From assembly GCA_016718135.1 (NCBI GenBank), contig JADKEF010000003.1, forward strand, positions 186,001-250,000: a DNA stretch of 64,000 bases, written 5' to 3'. The number at the start of each line of letters is the position of its first letter. The first letter of the stretch is position 1. The notes below the pieces were generated by a model. The model made no database searches and was not told where the DNA came from. It saw nothing but the letters and a program-made list of their open reading frames with translations. The position numbers were made by a program, and so were the translations under genes. Source of the DNA: Acidobacteriota bacterium (GTDB lineage Bacteria; Acidobacteriota; Blastocatellia; Pyrinomonadales; Pyrinomonadaceae). Below, piece by piece: positions 1 to 7,177 of this stretch.

Positions 1-708
1 GGAAAAGGAACACTGACCGATTCGATGATCGCTCAGTTCACATTTGCGGGACGGCTAAAAACGGAAGAGCAGTTCAAGATCTTTGAGCCGTGGATCGCAA
101 AGATCAAAGATGAAAAGCTTCGCGCCGACGTGAACAGCTACTTCTGGTTTCTACGCACAACTCGCGACTAAAGAAAAACGCTCGCCGAGGCCGAAAAGAT
201 GGCAGCGAAAGTTCCAGAGCTCGACCATCGTGCGATCTTGCTCTTTGAGATCGCGAAGATCCAGCTAGATTCCACAAACGATGCAAATACTGGTTTTGAC
301 ACGCTAAATGGAGTCTCAAAACTAACCCGTAGCGCTCCGAACTCGGTGGCAAAAGCACAAATTCTCTTCAGCCTCGTCAGCTTCTACGAGCGCGTCAACC
401 ACTCACTCGCCCTCGACGAACTAGCCGAAGCCGTCCGTGTCGTCAATCAACTCGAGGAACCCAACCTCTTCCAAAGCGTGATCTATCGCCAGATAACGGG
501 CAAAGGTTTTGGATATATGGCCGGCCTTCCATTGCCGGGTAGCAATATTGAAGGAATGTTCACCGAGATGGGGAAGAAGGACTTCGAGATGTCGCTGGCA
601 AATGCCCGTGCTTTTAACGATAAATACTTCCGCACGATCACGACGATAGCGATCGCCAAGAACTGCATTGCTGTAAAGCCTGCGGCGGCCCCAAAATCCA
701 AAAAATAA
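1..708 (+). CDS. Unknown protein, 5'-truncated, with two compensating frameshifts
   Basis: The gene enters from outside the window. Frame 1 is open from base 1 but meets TAA at 169-171; the same frame resumes and runs to the stop at 706-708. Between about 149 and 178 another frame gives a sensible bridge (FWF-YAQLATKEK-TLAEAEK). Removing one T from the run at 148-150 and adding one A to the run at 174-178 restores one continuous frame. An ATG at 199 is therefore probably an internal Met and not the start. The sequence is helical and Leu/Ala-rich with no motif I recognise; it ends in a Lys-rich tail. It could be a HEAT- or TPR-like repeat protein. A strong terminator follows. Gene confidence is fair, function unknown. 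Confidence 0.55.
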
Positions 709-739
709 ATTATCGGCGGATAGTGACATTATCGGCATT

Positions 740-776
740 AGCGGCGGATCGTTGTATAAACGACGCCGCTTTTTTT
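740..776 (+). terminator. Rho-independent terminator
   Basis: Two nested stems, AGCGGCG/CGCCGCT (7 bp) and TCGTT/AACGA inside it, are followed directly by a run of seven T. It lies 31 bases after the stop at 708 and before the SD of the next gene, so it closes the first gene. Confidence 0.85.
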
Positions 777-926
777 CCACGCTCAGTACCCGATGTTTCT
801 ACGGAGCAAACTAGGGACAGTGGGCAAACGGACCGATTCGAGGATATCTATGAAACGATTGGACGCGTCGCGAGCCTGATACTCTTTCTCCGTCGTTCTC
901 GCCTTAACTTATAGGAGACTTCCGTC

Positions 927-3230
927 ATGAGAGAGAACACGAATCGAAAAAGAAGTATTGGCCGCCGCATCATCTGTGTAATGTTTTTCACGAGCCTCGT
1001 CTTTGCGCACCTGCCCTTGTTTGCACAGGCTCCAAAGAGCGGCCAGGTTGCGGCGAAGAAACGGGCAGCCGGGAAATGCTCGGGAGCGTGGACGGGCAAC
1101 ATTACGTACACGCGGACTCAGTCGATGAACGAGACCAAAACGACCCAGCGTGTCAGCAACCGGGGAAAGGACACACGCACGATGGAGATGCGTTACAACT
1201 ACAAGGCTTCGGTCGCAGTGCTCGAATCGCCTGAGCGGGACGGCACAAATATCGGCAAGGCGAATATCGACCATTCATTCGTAAGCAGCGACAAGACCGA
1301 GGCACGCGAAGAGAATTCGTGCGACCAGGGCAAGACCTGGCGGGTGATGTTCGGCGAGTTTGAATCAAAGAGCGAAGTTCGCGGCCAGGCGTCGGGCGTA
1401 GAAGCTAACGTCAGCGTCGGCGTCAACGGCGACGGGACATACTCTGTCAGTGTCGGCATCCCGCAGATACAGGGAATGTTGAAGGGCGAGGAAAAGGCGT
1501 CGTTCTCAGGCCAGTGCAAACCGAAAGAAGGCAAAACGCAGACAATGCCTTCGACGCCGACCACCATTGAAGGCAATTCACTCACTTCCGACGGCCGTGA
1601 CCGCGTCGATCCGCAAGACCCGAACCAATTGAGCGGCAGTTATACGTCGTCGGGGCCCGGCTTCACGGAAACGATCACGTGGAATCTGAAGAAGTGTGGA
1701 GCTCCGCTACGGATCACGGACCTTCAGTTTGAGGACATGAAGTTCCCAAACTGGAACGACTGGCGTGCGATCACCGAGCAAAGAGGTACGGTTGACGGTA
1801 ATCTCGTCAAGATCAAGGCAAAGGTTCTAAACGAATCCGGCGAAACGAAATATGCGAACGTCAGATTTAAGGAAACCTACAAGGGCGATAAATGGGACGG
1901 TGCTCGGCCCGATGCCGAGTTTAGAGACGCGGAGGTCGGCGTGCGGGTCGACGCGAATTCGGAACAGACGGTCGAGCTGTTATGGGATTCGAGCGGATAC
2001 TCGTGGTTTGACGACGGTCGGCCGCGGCTGCTCCAGCGAGTGAAGGCGGAGCTCGAGGAAAACAATAAGAAGATCGACGAGATGACCAAGAATCTTAAGG
2101 TAGCACCCAAGCCGCTCGTTCTCGTCCACGGATTGTGGAGCAGTTGGCGAGCGTGGGAAAGCTGGCAGAACATTCTCACCACGTCTCATTCCTACGATTG
2201 GAAAGCGTATCCCGTAGGCGAAAAGCCGGACAAGGGTTTGATGAATACCGGCGGTTCATTCCTCTCAACTCAGCCGACGAATTCTATCGGTCAGAACGCC
2301 GACGAGCTCGGCAAATACATCAAATATGCGCAGGAAGATCGCAACGCCTGGCACGTCGATCTGGTTGCTCATTCCATGGGCGGGCTGATCTCGCGATACC
2401 ACATCGCCCAACAGATGGTGCCGAACACGCCGGAAGATCCACGGCCAAAAGTTTCACATCTCATTATGTTGGGAACGCCAAATTTGGGCTCACCCTGTGC
2501 CGACGTGATGAACGTCGCCTTTGAAATGCTGGGCGAGAACGTCGAAGCGGTCAGGCAGCTAAGGCAGGATCAGGTCGCGAACTTTAACCGTGTTAACATC
2601 GCCCGCAAAGGCGTAAAATTCTCCGCCCTCGCCGGCAATCCGCTGCCGACTATGTGCAAGGAAGTTGTCTGGAACGACGGCGTAGTGCCGGTAGCATCTG
2701 CGAAGTGGAAGATAAAGGATAATGCCGAATCGAAAAGCCTGCACACCGATCTGACCGGCACATCCGACTTCTCGTCATTTGTTAAACCAAGGCTCGCGAT
2801 CGGCCCCAAGGGTGATCATATGCCCGAAGCCCCCGACGCGTCCCAATACACAGGCATCTACACACATAGCCGCAACTACGGGGCGTCGTTCGCAGCGGAT
2901 GAGATCGTCCCGGCGACAGTCACGGCACCGTTCGCAAAATCCGTGACGCTGGACGCGAAACGATCGATCGAGATCGACGTTCCGGTCGAGTCTGCCGCCA
3001 ATTTCGGGGTCACATTCATGGCGGATCCCAAGATCTCAGTGACGCTGATCGATGCGAGCGGAGCCATCGTCGGGAAGAATCTCGCCGGATCGCCCGAGTC
3101 GCGAGGCTGGTTCCGATCCATGTACTTCGATAAACCGGTCACTGCTGGTGTCTGGAAGCTTCGACTCGAAAACACGGGTGATCTCGAGTATCGTGCCGTC
3201 GTCACCAGTTGGGCGAATATGGGCAGATAA
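927..3230 (+). CDS. Exported alpha/beta-hydrolase (lipase/esterase-like), 767 aa
   Basis: Residues 1-34 form a signal peptide ending in LFAQ. The C-terminal half holds an alpha/beta-hydrolase fold: oxyanion HG near 400 (LVLVHGLW), nucleophile S483 in AHSMGG, and a plausible acid and base at about D583 (WNDGVVP) and H606 (SLHTDL). This arrangement fits the PGAP1/lipase-like esterases. Residues 35-390 carry no catalytic motif I recognise; the part at about 260-350 resembles a CARDB-like beta domain, and the last 110 residues look like a beta-sandwich pre-peptidase C-terminal domain. ATG 927 follows an AGGAG Shine-Dalgarno at 913-917. Likely periplasmic or secreted; the substrate is unknown. A second AHSMGG hydrolase lies at 59327-60781 but belongs to another family. 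Confidence 0.8.
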   Translation: MRENTNRKRSIGRRIICVMFFTSLVFAHLPLFAQAPKSGQVAAKKRAAGKCSGAWTGNITYTRTQSMNETKTTQRVSNRGKDTRTMEMRYNYKASVAVLESPERDGTNIGKANIDHSFVSSDKTEAREENSCDQGKTWRVMFGEFESKSEVRGQASGVEANVSVGVNGDGTYSVSVGIPQIQGMLKGEEKASFSGQCKPKEGKTQTMPSTPTTIEGNSLTSDGRDRVDPQDPNQLSGSYTSSGPGFTETITWNLKKCGAPLRITDLQFEDMKFPNWNDWRAITEQRGTVDGNLVKIKAKVLNESGETKYANVRFKETYKGDKWDGARPDAEFRDAEVGVRVDANSEQTVELLWDSSGYSWFDDGRPRLLQRVKAELEENNKKIDEMTKNLKVAPKPLVLVHGLWSSWRAWESWQNILTTSHSYDWKAYPVGEKPDKGLMNTGGSFLSTQPTNSIGQNADELGKYIKYAQEDRNAWHVDLVAHSMGGLISRYHIAQQMVPNTPEDPRPKVSHLIMLGTPNLGSPCADVMNVAFEMLGENVEAVRQLRQDQVANFNRVNIARKGVKFSALAGNPLPTMCKEVVWNDGVVPVASAKWKIKDNAESKSLHTDLTGTSDFSSFVKPRLAIGPKGDHMPEAPDASQYTGIYTHSRNYGASFAADEIVPATVTAPFAKSVTLDAKRSIEIDVPVESAANFGVTFMADPKISVTLIDASGAIVGKNLAGSPESRGWFRSMYFDKPVTAGVWKLRLENTGDLEYRAVVTSWANMGR

Positions 3231-3269
3231 CTGCGGTGGATTGACATTCTCGCGGACCGCGAATAAAGT

Positions 3270-3299
3270 TTTCACACCGAAACAAAGGAAGGTGTGAAA
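3270..3299 (+). promoter_or_regulatory. Hairpin over the translation start of the next gene
   Basis: TTTCACACC (3270-3278) and GGTGTGAAA (3291-3299) pair perfectly over 9 bp with a 12-nt purine-rich loop that holds the likely Shine-Dalgarno (AAAGGAA). The right arm contains the GTG start at 3294. It could gate translation, or simply be a chance hairpin. Confidence 0.4.
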
Positions 3300-3716
3300 G
3301 GAATGGTACGAATAATACTTGGTGTCATTGTTGGCTTTATCGTCTGGTCGATCGTCTGGGTTGGCAGCGAGGCTCTGCTCGCGTCGCTCTCGCCCGATTG
3401 GCTAGGCAAGCATTCGCTCGATGCTCAGAAAGCACTCGCCGCAGGGATACCGCTTGAGTCGGCAAACGACGCCGGGATAGCGATCATTAATTTGATCAGG
3501 AGTTTCGTGACCTCCATCCTCGGCGGATACATGGCGGCTCTCGTAGCCGGCGAATACAAACGCTCGACGATGGCTCTCGGCATCATTCTGCTGGTCGTGG
3601 GCATTATGGTCGAATATATGTTCTGGAATCTCGCCCCGGCGTGGTACCACATATTATTCGTACTTGCCTTGATACCGATGACGATCCTTGGCGGCCGGAT
3701 ACGAAGATCAAACTAG
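3294..3716 (+). CDS. Small integral membrane protein, unknown, 140 aa
   Basis: Four hydrophobic segments can be seen: about 5-25, 62-80 (with a GGYMAALVAG stretch), 90-110 and 116-132, the last followed by a basic tail GGRIRRSN. No enzymatic motif is visible. Start is GTG 3294, spaced properly from AAGGAAG; ATG 3303 is a possible alternative but lies too close to its own SD-like GAAAGG. The 3' end overlaps the convergent YkgJ-type gene by 9 bases. Function unknown. Confidence 0.7.
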   Translation: MKGMVRIILGVIVGFIVWSIVWVGSEALLASLSPDWLGKHSLDAQKALAAGIPLESANDAGIAIINLIRSFVTSILGGYMAALVAGEYKRSTMALGIILLVVGIMVEYMFWNLAPAWYHILFVLALIPMTILGGRIRRSN

Positions 3717-4235
3717 CTTGTTGGATCTTATGGCGAGCGGGATTGGCATCAGCGGTTGCGGACGTCCGTAGGTTTGGGTATTGAGGCGATCAATGGCGAG
3801 TTCGGCGGTCTCGGTGATCGCGGACGGCGGCAGATCGGCGGCTGATCCGTAACAGGCGTGGACGATGCAAGGGATCGGTTTGGCGAGGTCGTGAACTAAA
3901 CAACCGATCCCTTTCTCGAACAGCGGACACGCGAATTTGTTGGCGTCCTCCGCGTCGGGCCGCAGATCAAATTCGGTGATCGTCCTATCGATCCTTTCCC
4001 GGATCTCGGTCGCTCTCCCCAGCGGCAGCGAATCGACCACCGTATTTATCGCGACCGCTTCAAGCCGCGAGATGCGCACATTCACAAAATGTGCGTCGAG
4101 ACAACACGCTCCCGGCGTCAGACACTTCGAGCACGGAGCCGCCTTTTGCTCGTACTCGTCGCGGATCGTTTTGGTCACACCATCGCGAATGGTCGCCAGC
4201 CTCGCGAGTGCCTGTTTTTCCGACAGCATCTTCAT
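3708..4235 (-). CDS. YkgJ-family putative zinc/iron-chelating protein, 175 aa
   Basis: The Cys pattern CSKCLTPGACC near residue 36 and later cysteines in ACPLFEKGIGC and CIVHACYG match the YkgJ/CxxCxxCC family (PF03692), whose members are thought to bind zinc or an iron-sulphur cluster; one branch is annotated as flagellin N-methylase. There is no signal peptide, so it should be cytoplasmic. It is divergent from the DUF481 gene, and a palindrome lies between the two. The family assignment rests on the Cys pattern; the actual function is not known. Confidence 0.75.
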   Translation of the reverse strand: MKMLSEKQALARLATIRDGVTKTIRDEYEQKAAPCSKCLTPGACCLDAHFVNVRISRLEAVAINTVVDSLPLGRATEIRERIDRTITEFDLRPDAEDANKFACPLFEKGIGCLVHDLAKPIPCIVHACYGSAADLPPSAITETAELAIDRLNTQTYGRPQPLMPIPLAIRSNKLV

Positions 4236-4257
4236 CTTCTTGGAACATCTTCGTGTG

Positions 4258-4277
4258 TTTGACCCGCATTGGTCAAA
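4258..4277. promoter_or_regulatory. Perfect palindrome between divergent genes, possible operator
   Basis: TTTGACC (4258-4264) and GGTCAAA (4271-4277) are perfect inverted repeats with a 6-nt spacer. The site lies in the 98-base gap between the divergent starts at 4235 and 4334, where a shared operator would be expected. There is no T-tract on either side, so it is not a terminator. Confidence 0.35.
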
Positions 4278-4333
4278 TTAGGCTATTACCGGATATGATT
4301 CACATCCATTTTTCATAATGCTATTTTATATTT

Positions 4334-5347
4334 GTGATGAGATACCTATCTTGGCCCCTTGTGACCGTGATCATTCTTTCGTTTGTATTCAACGTCGCTG
4401 CCGGCGAGATCACCTTGAAAAATGGTGACCGACTGACCGGCAAGATCGTCGATGAAAGTGACGAAGCGATCGTGATCGAAACTGAATATGCCGGCAAGGT
4501 AACGATAGCCAGGTCGCACATCGAAAGAGTCGTCAATTCGGACGCGAAGGCTGCGGCTAAACCAACTGTTCCGCCGCTCGCGGCGGCCAAGGTCGAGAAA
4601 CCCGCTGATGTCGCCCCTGCCGGGCTGGTTGGAAAACAGAGTCCGTCCGGGCTTGGCGGCCGTATTAAACGTATTGCTACCGGCTGGGAAGGCACTGCGA
4701 ACATTGGATTTAGCTATACCTCGGGCAATTCGAACAACATCACGATGACCACCGGCCTTCGCGCCGTTAAGCCAAATCCGGAAGGCGGCATGCTGATCTA
4801 CTTCCGCAGTTTGTGGAACAACACCCATGGAGCCTCGTCGGTGGTAACGACTCAGAACGCATTTTGGGGCGGCGCACGCTATGACCGAAATCTAACTAAG
4901 AAGATGTTCGGCTTTCTCTCATACGATTTCGAACGCGATAAGCCACGGCGCCTGAGTTTTAGATCGGTTGTCGGTGGCGGTCTCGGCCATCGGACTGTTA
5001 AGAACGATAGAACCGAACTGGAATTACTCGCGGGTCTTGCTTGGAATCGAACATGGCAGGCGGGTGCCGACTCTGACACCCCCGAGGGACTCGTCGGACT
5101 CAATTTCAAGCAGAAGATCAATCATCGCTTTCGCGTACAAAATGCGTTTACCTATTTTCAAAATGTGACTGATGGCAACGAGTACCGCGTGCTCTTCGAT
5201 ACATCTTTCACTGCTGACGTAACGCCAAAGATCGGCGTATATTTTGCGATAGGCAACAGGTATAATAACGATCCGCTTGGCAGCGCGAAGAAGAACGATT
5301 TTCTTTTGACCACCGGACTAAAATGGAATTTTGGAAAGAAGAAATAG
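4334..5347 (+). CDS. DUF481 family exported protein (YdiY-like), 337 aa
   Basis: Residues 1-24 form a signal peptide (start GTG 4334 or the adjacent ATG 4337). Residues 25-62 (ITLKNGDRLTGKIV) are the small beta domain seen in LSM/SH3-like N-termini of these proteins. After an Ala/Pro linker comes the DUF481 domain (about 110-337, GNIGFSYTSGNSN-type start, alternating aromatic/polar strands, ending in WNFGKKK), which is expected to form an outer-membrane beta-barrel. Role unknown. No clear Shine-Dalgarno is visible. It lies upstream of the peroxiredoxin with a 79-base gap. Confidence 0.8.
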   Translation: MMRYLSWPLVTVIILSFVFNVAAGEITLKNGDRLTGKIVDESDEAIVIETEYAGKVTIARSHIERVVNSDAKAAAKPTVPPLAAAKVEKPADVAPAGLVGKQSPSGLGGRIKRIATGWEGTANIGFSYTSGNSNNITMTTGLRAVKPNPEGGMLIYFRSLWNNTHGASSVVTTQNAFWGGARYDRNLTKKMFGFLSYDFERDKPRRLSFRSVVGGGLGHRTVKNDRTELELLAGLAWNRTWQAGADSDTPEGLVGLNFKQKINHRFRVQNAFTYFQNVTDGNEYRVLFDTSFTADVTPKIGVYFAIGNRYNNDPLGSAKKNDFLLTTGLKWNFGKKK

Positions 5348-5426
5348 CGACACGAAAATTGCATCGCAGCATGCGATGTCAGAGAATGAAGTTATCCATT
5401 ATTAAGCATAAAAGGGGTGACTGAAT

Positions 5427-5888
5427 ATGTTAAAAGAAGGTGACAAGGCTCCGGCTTTCGAGGCGAACGATCAGGACGGCAACACGGTAAAGCTCAAAGA
5501 CCTAAAGGGTCAGCGCGTAGTGCTTTATTTTTATCCGAAGGATGACACGCCCGGATGCACGAAAGAAGCTTGCTCATTCCGCGATGCGGACGAGGTTTAT
5601 AAGAGCAAAGGAATCCATGTTCTCGGCGTCTCGACCGACAATGAGAAATCGCATCAGAAGTTTATCTCGAAGTTCCAATTGCCTTTCGATCTGCTCGCAG
5701 ATACGGAAAAAAAGATCGTCGAAGATTACGGCGTTTGGGGCGAAAAATCGATGTACGGTAAAAAGTACATGGGCACGTTTCGCAAGACATTTCTGATCGA
5801 CGAAAAGGGCAAGATCGTTAAGATCTTTGAAAAGGTCGATGTTGCTAAACATGCTGATGAGGTGCTGGAGGCGTTCGGTGAGAAGTAG
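5427..5888 (+). CDS. bcp: Thioredoxin-dependent thiol peroxidase (BCP-type peroxiredoxin)
   Basis: 153 residues, full length for the family. The peroxidatic cysteine lies in DDTPGCTKEAC, with the second Cys five residues on, as in BCP/PrxQ enzymes that reduce hydrogen peroxide and lipid hydroperoxides at the expense of thioredoxin. The thioredoxin-fold strand VVLYFYPKD precedes it. ATG 5427 has an AAAGGGG ribosome site. No signal peptide, so cytoplasmic. The last codons overlap the start of the first rhodanese gene by 11 bases, so it is the first gene of the bcp-rhodanese row and redox stress is a likely theme. Confidence 0.95.
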   Translation: MLKEGDKAPAFEANDQDGNTVKLKDLKGQRVVLYFYPKDDTPGCTKEACSFRDADEVYKSKGIHVLGVSTDNEKSHQKFISKFQLPFDLLADTEKKIVEDYGVWGEKSMYGKKYMGTFRKTFLIDEKGKIVKIFEKVDVAKHADEVLEAFGEK

Positions 5889-6309
5889 ACTCCTTTTCAT
5901 ATGTATTCTGCTCGCCGTTGCTTTTTCAGCAGCGTGTCAGCAGGCTGGGTCGAGTGCCCCGTTCAAGAAGTACGCCGATGCGAATGAGGTTCCCAAGATC
6001 TCGGTCGCTGATGCTAAAAAAGAGGTCGACACCGGAGCGGCGGTGATCGTCGACAGCCGCAACGAGATCGTCTACAAGATGGAACACATCACCGGTTCGA
6101 TCAGTGTTCCCAATGGTTCGCCAAAGGAGAAGTACGACGCCGTGCCCAAGGACAAAAAGGTTATCGTCTATTGCGCCTGCAATGGCGAAGGCACGAGCAT
6201 CAATCTCGCGTATCAAATGAACCAAGCTGGCTTTCCGAACACATACGCGATGGTCGAGGGGTTTCAGGGTTGGAAAACCGCCGGGTATCCGATGACAAAA
6301 GGTGAATAA
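5878..6309 (+). CDS. Rhodanese-like lipoprotein, Cys form (first of three tandem paralogues)
   Basis: 143 residues from GTG 5878, chosen because GGAGG lies just upstream and the product then begins with a proper lipoprotein signal (hydrophobic core, lipobox SAAC); an ATG at 5827 would add a long stretch inside bcp. The mature part is one rhodanese domain: VIVDSRNE, then the active loop YCACNGEG with C99 and C101, then FQGWKTAGYP. A CxC active loop differs from the usual single Cys and suggests thiol-disulphide or persulphide chemistry in the periplasm. The two genes downstream are paralogues with TGA in place of the second Cys. It lacks the hairpin they carry after the TGA. Confidence 0.85.
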   Translation: MRSRLLFICILLAVAFSAACQQAGSSAPFKKYADANEVPKISVADAKKEVDTGAAVIVDSRNEIVYKMEHITGSISVPNGSPKEKYDAVPKDKKVIVYCACNGEGTSINLAYQMNQAGFPNTYAMVEGFQGWKTAGYPMTKGE

Positions 6310-6312
6310 GCT

Positions 6313-6738
6313 ATGAAAAAACTGGCCTTATTATTACCGCTAATTCTTTTTGTGGCATGTCAAAAAGCTCCGGTCGCGATCGAGTACGTAAAATACGAGA
6401 GCGATGCCGCTATCCCACGCATCTCCGCCGCCGATGCAAAAAAGGAATTCGACGCGGGCAATGCAGTTTTCGTCGATAGCCGAGGCGAAGCGGCTTGGAA
6501 AGCCGAGCGTTTGCCCGGAGCTCTTGAGATATCCATGGGAGCAACGGACGAGAAGTTGAGTACACTTCCCAAAGGCAAAAAGATAATCGTCTACTGTTCC
6601 TGAGCGGCGGAACACACGAGTGCCGGTCTGGCATTCCAAATGAATCAGAAAAACATCCCCGGAACCTACGCCCTCCTAGGCGGCCCTGCCGCGTGGAAGG
6701 CCGCCGGATTTCCGTTTGAAAATTCAGAAAACAAGTAG
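6313..6738 (+). CDS. Rhodanese-like lipoprotein, predicted selenoprotein (Sec97)
   Basis: 141 residues if TGA at 6601-6603 is read as selenocysteine. ATG 6313 begins a lipoprotein signal with lipobox FVAC. The rhodanese domain is clear: VFVDSRGE, then YCS-TGA in exactly the place of YCAC in the upstream paralogue, then homology continues in the same frame (TSAGLAFQMNQ, AAWKAAGFP) to a TAG at 6736-6738. A frame ending at TGA would lose about a third of the domain. A hairpin suited to SelB sits just downstream of the TGA. The site becomes C95-S-U97, a Cys-Sec redox pair. The selenium genes are not in this window, so this is a strong prediction, not proof. A nonsense mutation is the alternative. 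Confidence 0.85.
6618..6636 (+). promoter_or_regulatory. Candidate bacterial SECIS element of the second rhodanese gene
   Basis: GAGTGCC and GGCATTC pair over 7 bp (one G-U) and close a 5-nt apical loop GGTCT. The stem starts 14 bases after the TGA, and the GG of the loop is about 22 bases downstream of it. The loop matches the GGUCU core of the E. coli fdhF SECIS as I remember it. The Cys paralogue at 5878 has no such stem at the matching place. Confidence 0.75.
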
Positions 6739-6751
6739 GAATTGAGTACTT

Positions 6752-7165
6752 ATGAAACTAATACTTGCAATATGTATCATCTCGCTCTCGACCTTGGTCG
6801 CATTTAGCGAGTCCGACGGCTACAAGAAGTTTTCCACCGACGCCGAGGTCCCGCGAATGACGATCGAGGAAGCGATGAAAGGCTTTGACGATGGCACAGT
6901 GGTCTTCGTCGATGCTCGTGCGGCCGATGCTTACCGCCAAGACCGCATCAAGGGAGCGGTACAGATCGAAGGTGCGAAGGACGATCGATTCGACGCTCTG
7001 CCTAAGGGCAAGAAGATCGTCGTCTATTGTTCCTGACCGGCGGAAAATTCGAGTGCCAGGCTGGCATTCCAAATGAACCAAAAAGGATTGAAGAATGTGT
7101 TCGCCCTAAAGGGCGGTTTTCAGGGCTGGAAGGCAGCAAATTATCCCAGTGAGTCGACCAAATAA
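6752..7165 (+). CDS. Rhodanese-like exported protein, predicted selenoprotein (Sec95)
   Basis: 137 residues if TGA at 7034-7036 is read as selenocysteine. ATG 6752 begins a Sec signal peptide (LSTLVAFS) but there is no lipobox Cys, so this one should be soluble in the periplasm, unlike its two neighbours. The domain follows the same plan: VFVDARAAD, YCS-TGA-PAENSSA, then FQMNQKG and GGFQGWKAANYP, ending at TAA 7163-7165. The active site would be C93-S-U95. The downstream part has better rhodanese similarity to the first paralogue than a random read-through could give. A SECIS-like hairpin follows the TGA. It ends the row; the next gene is convergent. Confidence 0.85.
7051..7069 (+). promoter_or_regulatory. 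Candidate bacterial SECIS element of the third rhodanese gene
   Basis: The same 7-bp stem (GAGTGCC/GGCATTC) as in the second gene, here with loop AGGCT. Two loop bases differ from the first hairpin, yet the GG pair and its distance to the TGA (about 22-23 bases) are kept. Confidence 0.7.
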
Positions 7166-7177
7166 GGTTCTCGCCGG

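Noticed and set aside
199..708. Separate gene starting at ATG 199
   Set aside because: The same frame is open before the TAA at 169-171 and a frame switch explains the break; ATG 199 is likely internal.
6313..6603. A 96-residue protein ending at TGA 6601
   Set aside because: It cuts the rhodanese domain, while the homology continues in the same frame past the TGA to TAG; read as selenocysteine.
6618..6636. The hairpin after the TGA as a terminator
   Set aside because: It is inside a coding frame with no T-tract and is matched in the paralogue.
6752..7036. A 94-residue protein ending at TGA 7034
   Set aside because: Same reason as the previous entry, with a matching hairpin after the TGA.
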